Source: Nonomuraea aridisoli (lineage in GTDB: Bacteria; Actinomycetota; Actinomycetes; Streptosporangiales; Streptosporangiaceae). From it: a stretch of DNA of 32,648 nt. A model generated the notes under the pieces. That model saw only the letters and a program-made list of their open reading frames with translations. It searched no databases and had not been told where the DNA came from. The position numbers and the translations under genes were made by a program. The stretch is taken from positions 1-32,648 of the forward strand of contig NZ_POUD01000080.1 of assembly GCF_003236395.1 (NCBI RefSeq), in the 5' to 3' direction. Below, piece after piece: positions 7,532-14,375 of the stretch (position 1 is its first letter; the number at the start of each line of letters is the position of its first letter).

Positions 7532-8845
7532 GTGCCATATCGCCTCACGGTGATCGGGACCGGATACCTGGGCATCACTCATGCGGCGAGCATGGCTGAT
7601 CTGGGCTTCGAAGTCCTGGGCCTCGACGTGGACCCTGACAAGATCGCCCGGCTCAACGCCGGCGAACTCCCGATCCACGAGCCCGGCCTCGAGCCGGTGC
7701 TGCGGCGCGGCCTCGCATCCGGCCGCCTGCGCTTCACCACCTCCTACGAGGAGGTCGCCGCCTTCGGCGACGTGCACTTCGTCTGCGTGGGCACCCCGCA
7801 GAAACGCGGCGAGTACGCCGCCGACGTGACGTACATCGACAACGCCATCGAAGGCCTCGCCCCGCTGCTCGACCGCGAGTGCCTGGTGGTGGGCAAGTCG
7901 ACCGTGCCCGTCGGCACCGCCGAGCGGCTGGCCGACAAGCTGGCCCGGCTCTCCCCGGCCGGCGCCGAGGCCGAGCTGGCCTGGAACCCCGAGTTCCTGC
8001 GCGAGGGCTTCGCCGTCCACGACACGCTCCACCCCGACCGCATCGTGCTCGGCGTCCGCACCGAGCGGGCCGAGAAGATGTTGCGCGAGGTGTACGAGCC
8101 GCTCGGCGAGGTGCCGATCGTGGTGACCGACTACGCGACGGCCGAGCTGGTCAAGACGGCCGCGAACGCGTTCCTGGCCACGAAGATCTCCTTCATCAAC
8201 GCGATGGCCGAGGTCTGTGAGGCCGCGCACGCCGACGTCGAGCTGCTGTCCAAGGCGTTGTCGTACGACGACCGCATCGGCGGCCGCTACCTGAACGCCG
8301 GCCTCGGGTTCGGCGGCGGCTGCCTGCCGAAGGACATCAGGGCGTTCATGGCGCGGGCCGGCGAGCTCGGGGCGGACCAGGCGCTGACGTTCCTGCGCGA
8401 GGTGGACGCCATCAACATGCGCCGCCGGGCCCGCATGGTCGACCTGGCCAGGGAGCTGGCCGGGGGCTCGTTCCACGGGTGCACGGTGGGCGTGCTCGGT
8501 GCGGCGTTCAAGCCCAACTCCGACGACATCCGCGACTCGCCCGCTCTCGCCGTCGCCGTGGCCATCGGCCACCAGGGCGGCAAGGTCACCATCTACGACC
8601 CCATCGCGCTCGACAACGCCCGCAAGGCCCACCCGGAGCTCAACTACGGCGAGTCGGCCGTCGAAGCGGTCCGCGGGGCGCACGTGGTGCTGCTGCTGAC
8701 GGAGTGGCAGGAGTTCGTGGACCTCGACCCGGAGCAGCTCGGCGGGGTGGTCGCGGCCCGGCGCATCGTGGACGGCCGCAACGCCCTCGACGCCGAGAAC
8801 TGGCGCTCGGCCGGTTGGCACTACCGCGCCCTCGGCCGCCCCTGA
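7532..8845 (+). CDS. UDP-glucose 6-dehydrogenase family protein
   Basis: NAD-dependent four-electron oxidation of UDP-glucose to UDP-glucuronate; GDP-mannose dehydrogenase is the alternative within the family. The Rossmann motif GTGYLG is at 9-14. A VCVGTP strand lies near 85-89, NPEFLREG at 152-159, and the central helix with LVKTAANAFLATKISF near 206-221. The catalytic Cys264 sits in GFGGGCLPKDIRAF. The C-terminal NAD domain has GAAFKPNSDDIRDSPA. Its 437 aa is the usual family length. The GTG start follows AAAGGAG with good spacing. The product would supply glucuronate for cell-surface polysaccharide. It is inserted between fadE25 and purE, which are neighbours in mycobacteria. Its last 25 nt overlap the dead TetR frame on the other strand. 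Confidence 0.93.
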   Translation: MPYRLTVIGTGYLGITHAASMADLGFEVLGLDVDPDKIARLNAGELPIHEPGLEPVLRRGLASGRLRFTTSYEEVAAFGDVHFVCVGTPQKRGEYAADVTYIDNAIEGLAPLLDRECLVVGKSTVPVGTAERLADKLARLSPAGAEAELAWNPEFLREGFAVHDTLHPDRIVLGVRTERAEKMLREVYEPLGEVPIVVTDYATAELVKTAANAFLATKISFINAMAEVCEAAHADVELLSKALSYDDRIGGRYLNAGLGFGGGCLPKDIRAFMARAGELGADQALTFLREVDAINMRRRARMVDLARELAGGSFHGCTVGVLGAAFKPNSDDIRDSPALAVAVAIGHQGGKVTIYDPIALDNARKAHPELNYGESAVEAVRGAHVVLLLTEWQEFVDLDPEQLGGVVAARRIVDGRNALDAENWRSAGWHYRALGRP

Positions 8846-9322
8846 CGCGCTCGCGATCCTCGTCTCGACGGACGAGACGCGTGCGGGCCGGCTAAGGCGA
8901 AGAGGCTGTCGAGGTGTGCGGTGAGCAGCCCGACGGCGGTCTCGCCGTCGTACTGGCCCGCCAGGACGCTCATCTGCAGGCCGGTGATGACCGCGAGCAG
9001 GATGGCGGCCGCCGTACGGGGGTCTTCGACGGTGGCCCCGCCCTCCTCCCGGGCCTGGCGGATCTGCTCGGCCACGAAGTCGCGCAGCGCGTCGGCGTAC
9101 GTCAGGCCCTCCGGAGCCGGCTCGGGCCGGGTGAGCGTGAGGAGGTAGTGCGCCTGGTACGCGAGCACGATCCGGCGGCTCTCCTCGTCGACCGGGATGA
9201 GCGTGCTCAGCCCCCCGTACAGGAAGGCGCGGGATGAAGCCGGGTCGCCGTGAGCCGCCACGGCCTGCGTGACGCGCTGCGCAACGAGACGCCCGCCTCG
9301 ATCGCGACCTCCCGCATGCTCG
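8821..9322 (-). pseudogene. Remnant of a TetR-family regulator
   Basis: The C-terminal ligand-binding part of a TetR regulator is intact from about 9288 to 8875 (SSRAFLYGGLSTLIP, DEESRRIVLAYQAHYLL, LLAVITGLQMSVLAGQYDG, LLTAHLDSLFAL). Part of the DNA-binding helix-turn-helix (MREVAIEAGVSLR) lies immediately before it in a different frame. The rest of the HTH and following helix, roughly 30 residues (the usual YYF recognition segment), is missing. The N-terminal helix is also absent. So an internal deletion has fused two parts out of frame. The longest open frame (to 9378) has no DNA-binding domain. It abuts a broken alpha/beta hydrolase on the other strand, which suggests a decayed divergent regulator-target pair. 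Confidence 0.7.
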
Positions 9323-9351
9323 CCGCTACGACCACATGATCGCCCGCTGGG

Positions 9352-9536
9352 GTGTTCGGCGAGCGCAGCACCATGCACGACTCCGCCGAGGTCGCCGGAC
9401 GGCTGCGGCGCGTCGCGCCCGCCGTGGAGGTCGAGGTGGTGCCGGGGTCGGTCATTCCATCGCGCTCGACGTTCCCGATCTGGTCAACAGCCGGATCCTG
9501 GCGCACGCGGCCAGGACCGCCGGCTCCCGGGCATGA
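9352..9536 (+). pseudogene. C-terminal remnant of an alpha/beta hydrolase
   Basis: Only the last ~60 residues of a hydrolase can be read: FGERSTMHDSAEVAGRLRRV and EVEVVPG in one frame, then GHSIALDVPDLVNSRILAHA in the next, ending at TGA 9534-9536. The His in GHSI corresponds to the catalytic-histidine segment of the fold. The frame changes at a G run (CCGGGGTCGG, about 9437-9446); one extra G would restore it. The N-terminal ~200 residues with the nucleophile are gone. The remaining sequence to purE (9537-9607) shows nothing I can assign. Confidence 0.65.
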
Positions 9537-9607
9537 CCGTAGGCGTGTCCGGCGTGGTCATGACCGACCGCGTTCGTGATCCCGAGCGCTGAGCCCCCGG
9601 GACCGGG

Positions 9608-10102
9608 TCAGAGCTCGGCGGCCTCGGCGCGCAGGCGCTCGCCCTTGGCGTGGGCCTGCTCCTTCAGCCGCTCCTGGAACTCCTCCATGCGCGCCCGCAG
9701 CCCGGCGTCGGAGGCGGCCAGGATGCGGACGGCCAGCAGCCCGGCGTTGCGGGCGCCGCCCACCGCGACCGTGGCGACCGGCACCCCGGCCGGCATCTGG
9801 ACGATCGACAGCAGGGAGTCCATCCCGTCGAGGTATTTCAGCGGCACCGGAACCCCGATCACCGGCAGCGGCGTGACCGAGGCCAGCATGCCGGGCAGGT
9901 GGGCGGCCCCGCCGGCGCCCGCGATGATCACCTGGATGCCGCGGGAGGCCGCCTGCCGGCCGTAGTCGATCATCTCGACCGGCATGCGATGCGCCGACAG
10001 CACGTCGGCCTCGAACGGCACGCCGAATTCGGCGACCGCCTCGGCGGCCTGCTTCATCACCGGCCAGTCGGAGTCGCTGCCCATGACGATGCCGATGCTC
10101 AC
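9608..10102 (-). CDS. purE: N5-carboxyaminoimidazole ribonucleotide mutase
   Basis: Moves the carboxyl of N5-CAIR to give CAIR in purine synthesis. The 164-aa product has the class I PurE pattern: MGSDSDWPVMKQA at the phosphate-binding N-terminus, catalytic His38 in SAHRMP, the glycine-rich AGAGGAAHLPGMLAS, GVPVPLKYLDGMDSLLSIVQMP, and VGGARNAGLLAVRIL. The frame stays open far upstream, but the conserved start VSIGIVMGSD and a GTG that overlaps the purK stop by 4 nt (GTGA, 10099-10102) fix the start. It is therefore translationally coupled to purK, whose product supplies its substrate. Confidence 0.96.
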   Translation of the reverse strand: MSIGIVMGSDSDWPVMKQAAEAVAEFGVPFEADVLSAHRMPVEMIDYGRQAASRGIQVIIAGAGGAAHLPGMLASVTPLPVIGVPVPLKYLDGMDSLLSIVQMPAGVPVATVAVGGARNAGLLAVRILAASDAGLRARMEEFQERLKEQAHAKGERLRAEAAEL

Positions 10103-11247
10103 GTGTACTCCCCGGTGGTGAGGTAGACGACGGCGTGACGGGCGCGGGCGCGCACCTCGTCGAGGTTGGAGCCGAGCGCCGTCACGTGGCCGATCTTGCG
10201 GCCGGGACGCACCTGCTTGCCGTAGAAGTGCAGCTTGATGCCGGGATCGTGGGCGAGGACGTGTTCGTAGCGCTTGAACAGGTCGGGCTCGTCGCCGCCG
10301 AGCAGGTTGGCCATGACGACCACCTGGGCGGTCATCTTGGGCGAGCCGAGCGGCAGGTCGAGCACGGCCCGAAGGTGCTGCTCGAACTGCGAGGTCGTGG
10401 CGCCCTCGATCGTCCAGTGGCCGCTGTTGTGGGGACGCATGGCCAGCTCGTTGACCACCAGCCCGTCGGCCGTCTTGAACATCTCGACCGCCAGCAGCCC
10501 GGTCACCCCGAGCTCCTCGGCGATCTTCAGGGCGATGCGCTGGGCCTGCGCGGCCTCCTCGGGGTCGAGGTCGGGCGCGGGCGCGAGCACCTCGACGCAG
10601 ATGCCGTTCTCCTGCACGGTCTCGACGACCGGGTAGCTCACGCCCTGGCCGTGCGGCGAGCGGGCCACGAGCACCGCGAGCTCCCGCTCGAACGGCACGA
10701 ACGCCTCGGCCATCAGCTCGGTCCCGGTCGCGAACGCCTCCGCGACCTCCTCCGGCGTGCGGCACACCCACACCCCGCGACCGTCGTAGCCGCCGCGCAC
10801 CGCCTTGAGCACCACCGGCCAGCCGTGCTCGCCGGCGAACCGGGCGACGTCGTCGGCCGACGACACCCGCGCCCAGGCCGGGCAGGGCACGTCGATGGCA
10901 GACAACCGTTCGCGCATGACCGCTTTGTCCTGAGCGTGCACGAGCGCGTCGGCGCCCGGGCGCACGCTGTAGCCGCTCGCCGCGAGCGCTCTGATGTGCT
11001 CGGTCGGCACGTGCTCGTGGTCGAACGTGACCACGTCGCATCCCTTGGCGAAATCACGGAGGTCGTCGAGGTCGCGGTAGTCTCCGACGCGCGTGTCGAC
11101 GATCACCCGCGCGGCGCTCTCGTCACGGTTGTTGGCCAGGACCCGCAGCTCGACGCCGAGCGCGATGGCGGGGGGCTGTGACATCCGGGCCAGCTGGCCC
11201 GCGCCGACGATGCCGACGACCGGTCCGATCGGGCTGTATGAACTCAC
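10099..11247 (-). CDS. purK: N5-carboxyaminoimidazole ribonucleotide synthase
   Basis: ATP-grasp enzyme that carboxylates AIR with bicarbonate and ATP to N5-CAIR, the step before PurE. It has the N-terminal preATP-grasp segment (GIVGAGQLARMSQPPAIALG), the VVTFDHEHVPTEHI motif typical of PurK, an ATP-grasp core with WPVVLKAVRGGYDGRGVW near 148-165, the metal-binding acidic stretch LAVEMFKTADGLVVNELAMRPHNSGHWTIE, and the C-terminal domain. Its 382 aa is full length. The GTG start is 8 nt after a TAAGCT -10-like box, so the transcript may be leaderless or nearly so. It is first gene of purK-purE and divergent from gtrA. Confidence 0.96.
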   Translation of the reverse strand: MSSYSPIGPVVGIVGAGQLARMSQPPAIALGVELRVLANNRDESAARVIVDTRVGDYRDLDDLRDFAKGCDVVTFDHEHVPTEHIRALAASGYSVRPGADALVHAQDKAVMRERLSAIDVPCPAWARVSSADDVARFAGEHGWPVVLKAVRGGYDGRGVWVCRTPEEVAEAFATGTELMAEAFVPFERELAVLVARSPHGQGVSYPVVETVQENGICVEVLAPAPDLDPEEAAQAQRIALKIAEELGVTGLLAVEMFKTADGLVVNELAMRPHNSGHWTIEGATTSQFEQHLRAVLDLPLGSPKMTAQVVVMANLLGGDEPDLFKRYEHVLAHDPGIKLHFYGKQVRPGRKIGHVTALGSNLDEVRARARHAVVYLTTGEYT

Positions 11248-11312
11248 GCCAGGTGAGCTTACCCGGCGGTGACGGGTCGCTCCGCCGCACCTCCGCTGCT
11301 CGCGGGGGCTGG

Positions 11313-11361
11313 GCTGGACGGCCGTTCCGGGTCGCCCTGTGTCAAGGCACGGCCGTCCAGC
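11313..11361. repeat. Perfect 13-bp inverted repeat in the purK-gtrA intergenic region
   Basis: GCTGGACGGCCGT (11313-11325) and its exact reverse complement (11349-11361) are separated by 23 nt. A second, shorter inverted repeat, ATGCCCG/CGGGCAT, follows at 11375-11381 and 11396-11402. They lie in a 274-nt divergent intergenic region (11248-11521), so they could be operators or cruciform/RNA structures. Nothing else there is assignable. Confidence 0.6.
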
Positions 11362-11521
11362 GTCCCGCAGCGTAATGCCCGTCTAAGGCGAATGTCGGGC
11401 ATAAGGCGATATTTCTACAGGCGTTCTTTGCGGGCTATGTCCTCCCGTCTGACACCCCATCCATGTCGTGCCCGGTACGCTGGGGTGGTCCGGCTCGACG
11501 TAGGAAGGACCGACCAGAGAC

Positions 11522-12004
11522 GTGGAAAGTGTCAGACGCCTCTATCAGCGGTTCTCGTCCCTCGTGCACGAGCTGGCCAAGTTCGGCAGCATCGGCGCCA
11601 TCGCGTTCGTGATCGACACCGGGCTGTTCAACGTCTGCAACGTGCTGATCGGCCTGGGGCCGCTGACCTCCAAGGTCGTGGCGACGGCCATCTCCACGAC
11701 GTTCGCCTACCTCGGCAACCGGTTCTGGACGTTCCGTCACCGTGAGCAGAGCGGGCTCGGGCGCGAATACTTCCTGTTCTTTCTCCTCAACGGCATCGCG
11801 CTGCTGTTCGGCATGCTGACGATCGGCTTCACCCACTACACGCTCGGCTTCGACGACCCCCTCAGCCTCAACATCGCCAACATCGTCGGCGTCGGGCTCG
11901 GCACCCTCTTCCGCTACTGGTCGTACAAGAAATGGGTGTTCCTGGAGGCCACCGAGCCGATCCCGATGGAGCTGCCCGAGGCGGGCCTCAGGCAGGACCG
12001 CTGA
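11522..12004 (+). CDS. GtrA-family membrane protein
   Basis: A small 160-aa protein with four predicted membrane segments, near residues 20-40, 47-65, 85-105 and 118-135. It carries the family features FGSIGAIAFVIDTGLFNV and AYLGNRFWTFR, and a C-terminal LFRYWSYKKWVF. GtrA-like proteins are associated with flipping or moving polyprenyl-linked sugars across the membrane in cell-surface glycan synthesis. The ortholog position is Rv3277 in M. tuberculosis, next to purK. The GTG start follows AGGAAGGA by about 12 nt. The 3' end overlaps the histidine kinase stop by 17 nt (convergent). A role together with the UDP-glucose dehydrogenase in glycan assembly is possible but inferred. Confidence 0.88.
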   Translation: MESVRRLYQRFSSLVHELAKFGSIGAIAFVIDTGLFNVCNVLIGLGPLTSKVVATAISTTFAYLGNRFWTFRHREQSGLGREYFLFFLLNGIALLFGMLTIGFTHYTLGFDDPLSLNIANIVGVGLGTLFRYWSYKKWVFLEATEPIPMELPEAGLRQDR

Positions 12005-13265
12005 CGACGCGGTTGCGGCCGTCGTCCTCCGCGGGGCGCAGGAAGACGGCGAACGTCGCCGGACGGCGGCGTACGAGCTCCAGCCGGCCCCCGTCGGCGG
12101 CGGCCAGCGCGCGGGCGAGCGTCAGGCCGAGACCCGTGCCCCCGCCTCCGCTGACGTTCCGCTCGAAGATCTTGGGGGCGATCTCGTCGGCGATGCCCGG
12201 GCCCTCGTCGGCGACCTCGACGACCACGTAGTTGTCGCCGTAGCTGGTGGTCACGGTGACGGCCCCGCCGCCATGACGCAGGGAGTTCTCCAGCAGTGAG
12301 GCGACCACCTGGCCGAAGCCGCCGGTGGTGGCCATCGCCTTCAGCCCGCGCGCGCCGTCGAGCTGCAGCGTGCGGTCGGCCTCGCGGAAGACCGGCTCCC
12401 ACTCGGTGATCTGCTGGATCAGCACCTCGTCGATCGCGACCGGCTCGGCCTGGGCGTGCCGCTGACGGCGGGCCGCGGCCAGCAGCTCGTCGATCACGGC
12501 GGTGAGCCGCTCGGCCTGGACGATCGCCGCCTCGCCCTCCTCGCGCACGACGTCCGGCTCGTCGGCGGAGGCCACGATCTCCTCCAGCCGCATGGTGAGG
12601 CCGGTCAGCGGGGTGCGCAGCTGGTGGGAGGCGTCGGTGGCGAACTCGCGCTCGCGGGTGAGCAGGTCGGAGATCCGGGTGGCGCTGCGGTCGAGGACCT
12701 GGGCCACACGGTCGAGTTCGGGGATGCCGTAGCGGTGTTTACTGGGGCGCGCGTCGCCGGAGCCCAGCCGGTCGGCGATCTTCGCCAAGTCCTGCAAGGG
12801 CAGGGTCAACCGGCGTGACTGGACGACGGCAAGGCTCACCGCCACCGCCATGGCGGCCACGGCCAGGGCGACGATGAGGAGCAGGCGGGCACGTACATCC
12901 TGCTCAACCTGGTCACGGTCACGACTTATCCGGACGTAGACGCCCGTGTTGGTCTGGGCGTCCTCCGTCATCAGGTGACCGGACGGCGGGGGGTCGCCGA
13001 CGACGGTCAACCTGGGGGGAGCTCCGCGTTCCCAGATCTGTATGAACCGTTTCGGGTATTTCTGCTCCAGTTGCTGGGGGTCGAGCGGCGTCTCCTGGAT
13101 ACGGGCGTATTCCACCTCTCCCACGAGACGCTTGGCCTCCGCCCCGAGCTCTTGAGCCGCCTCGTCGACGATCAGACGACTGACGACGACGCCCAGGGGG
13201 ACCCCCAGCAGCAGGACCGCGATTACCGCGACGACCAGGGTGGAGGAGAGCAGTCGGCGGCGCAT
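11988..13265 (-). CDS. Sensor histidine kinase
   Basis: Membrane sensor of a two-component system, 425 aa. TM1 spans ~8-30, an extracytoplasmic sensor region ~31-127, TM2 ~128-149, HAMP ~150-205, and HisKA contains the phosphorylated His214 in DASHQLRTPL. The HATPase domain has the N box (VVASLLENSLRHGG), G1 (VADEGPGIADEI) and G2 (GGGGTGLGLTLARALA). The stimulus is unknown. It starts 3 nt after the regulator's stop, with GTAGGAG as ribosome binding site overlapping that stop, so the pair is co-transcribed with the regulator first. Its stop lies inside gtrA's 3' end. Confidence 0.95.
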   Translation of the reverse strand: MRRRLLSSTLVVAVIAVLLLGVPLGVVVSRLIVDEAAQELGAEAKRLVGEVEYARIQETPLDPQQLEQKYPKRFIQIWERGAPPRLTVVGDPPPSGHLMTEDAQTNTGVYVRISRDRDQVEQDVRARLLLIVALAVAAMAVAVSLAVVQSRRLTLPLQDLAKIADRLGSGDARPSKHRYGIPELDRVAQVLDRSATRISDLLTREREFATDASHQLRTPLTGLTMRLEEIVASADEPDVVREEGEAAIVQAERLTAVIDELLAAARRQRHAQAEPVAIDEVLIQQITEWEPVFREADRTLQLDGARGLKAMATTGGFGQVVASLLENSLRHGGGAVTVTTSYGDNYVVVEVADEGPGIADEIAPKIFERNVSGGGGTGLGLTLARALAAADGGRLELVRRRPATFAVFLRPAEDDGRNRVVSGPA

Positions 13266-13268
13266 CTC

Positions 13269-13937
13269 CTACTCGCGCTCGAACCGGAAGCCGACTCCCC
13301 TGACGGTCGTGATGTATCGAGGTTTCGCGGCGTCGTCGCCCAGCTTGCGGCGCAGCCAGGAAATGTGCATGTCGAGTGTCTTGGTCGAGCCCCACCAGTT
13401 CGTGTCCCACACCTCGCGCATGATCTGCTCGCGGGTGACGACCTTGCCGGCGTCGCGGACCAGAACCCTCAGCAGGTCGAACTCCTTCGTGGTCAAGTGC
13501 AGCTCCTTGTCGCCCATCCAGGCCCGCCGGGAGTCGGCGTCGATCCGCACTCCCTGGACGACCGGGGTCTCGGAGGTGCCGCGGCGCAGCAGCGCACGGA
13601 CCCTCGCGAGCAGCTCGGCCAGCCTGAACGGCTTGGTGACGTAGTCGTCGGCGCCGGCGTCGAGGCCGACGACGGTGTCCACCTCGTCGACGCGCGCCGT
13701 GAGAATCAGGACCGGAGTTCCGTGCCCTTCGGCGCGGATCCGGCGGGCGACCTCCAGCCCGTCCATCTCTGGCAGGCCTAGGTCAAGAACGATGAGGTCT
13801 ATTCCGCCCGACAGTGCCCTCTCCAGGGCCTGCGGGCCGTCCGGGCTCACCTCAACCTGGTAGCCCTCACGGCGCAGCGCACGCGCGAGTGGCTCGGAGA
13901 TCGAGGTGTCATCCTCGGCGAGAAGTACGCAGGTCAT
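13269..13937 (-). CDS. OmpR/PhoB-type response regulator
   Basis: The 222-aa partner of the downstream kinase. The receiver domain (1-120) shows the acidic pair in LLAEDD, phospho-acceptor Asp52 in VLDLGLPEMDG, Thr in LTAR, and Lys in YVTKPF. The C-terminal winged helix (~125-222) has TTKEFDLLRVLVRDAGKVVT, TLDMHISWLRRKLGD and ITTVRGVGFRFE. It binds DNA as a dimer, usually at direct repeats; suitable TTGAC repeats lie about 50-80 nt upstream (separate entry). The ATG has a -10 box 6 nt upstream and no Shine-Dalgarno, suggesting a leaderless transcript. I cannot match it to a named system. Confidence 0.95.
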   Translation of the reverse strand: MTCVLLAEDDTSISEPLARALRREGYQVEVSPDGPQALERALSGGIDLIVLDLGLPEMDGLEVARRIRAEGHGTPVLILTARVDEVDTVVGLDAGADDYVTKPFRLAELLARVRALLRRGTSETPVVQGVRIDADSRRAWMGDKELHLTTKEFDLLRVLVRDAGKVVTREQIMREVWDTNWWGSTKTLDMHISWLRRKLGDDAAKPRYITTVRGVGFRFERE

Positions 13938-13943
13938 GAACCG

Positions 13944-13949
13944 ATCGTA
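13944..13949 (-). promoter_or_regulatory. Putative leaderless -10 box of the response regulator gene
   Basis: TACGAT on the minus strand lies 6 nt before ATG 13937. It is the same hexamer as at the NACHT gene. Confidence 0.45.
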
Positions 13950-13987
13950 GGACCTTAGGCGATCGTTTCCCGGGCACAGCGCGCGGT

Positions 13988-14048
13988 TTGACTCGTCGTT
14001 GACCTATCCATTGACCTGGGCAAACACGACTAAAAGACGTTTCGTCGT
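13988..14048. promoter_or_regulatory. TTGAC direct repeats and imperfect palindrome upstream of the two-component genes
   Basis: TTGACT at 13988 and TTGACCT at 13999 and 14011 are spaced 11 and 12 nt, close to one helical turn, as for OmpR-family binding sites. An imperfect palindrome with arms ACGAC (14026-14030) and GTCGT (14044-14048), and AAA/TTT inside, follows directly. The cluster is 51-111 nt upstream of the regulator gene, fitting autoregulation. On the plus strand TTGAC can also be read as a -35 element. Confidence 0.4.
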
Positions 14049-14321
14049 GATTAAAGTACCGCGGTTCGGCGTCCGAAGTCATCGGGTGATCATGCCCAAG
14101 CACGAATTCCTCAATCCTCCGGGGGAATTCCGGCACCGTTCGCACTCCATCCGGAGCCTCCCAATCCCGGACGCGTGCCGCACCTTCCCCGAAGCCCCCG
14201 CGACACGCCGAGGCCACCCCGAGGCGCGACACGACCCCTCCGACGTGTCGCCGGCTCGGGGAGCAGAGGCGGACAGACCCCTTCTCGTACGGATAGGTCG
14301 GATGTTGAGGGTTGTTGCACC

Positions 14322-14341
14322 GATATTTCAGTGATATTTCA
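14322..14341 (+). promoter_or_regulatory. Tandem GATATTTCA repeat upstream of the GH95 gene
   Basis: GATATTTCA occurs at 14322-14330 and again at 14333-14341, 11 nt apart, in an AT-rich island 35 nt before the GTG start. This could be an operator or part of the promoter. No protein can be assigned. Confidence 0.35.
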
Positions 14342-14375
14342 TGGTTTCTGAGCCCGTAGTGATCGGAGCACTCTC

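Larger units (their letters stand above)
13938..14375. other. 438-nt divergent intergenic region between the response regulator and GH95 genes
   Basis: It holds the regulator -10 box, a cluster of TTGAC repeats with an adjacent imperfect palindrome (13988-14048) and GATATTTCA repeats close to the GH95 start. Positions ~14100-14280 show nothing I can assign. Open frames on both strands here are Arg/Pro-rich and lack family resemblance, so I do not call genes. Confidence 0.6.

Noticed and set aside
9608..11041. PurE as a 477-residue fusion protein
   Set aside because: The frame is open, but the extra N-terminal part is the out-of-frame shadow of purK. The GTG overlapping the purK stop gives a normal 164-aa PurE.
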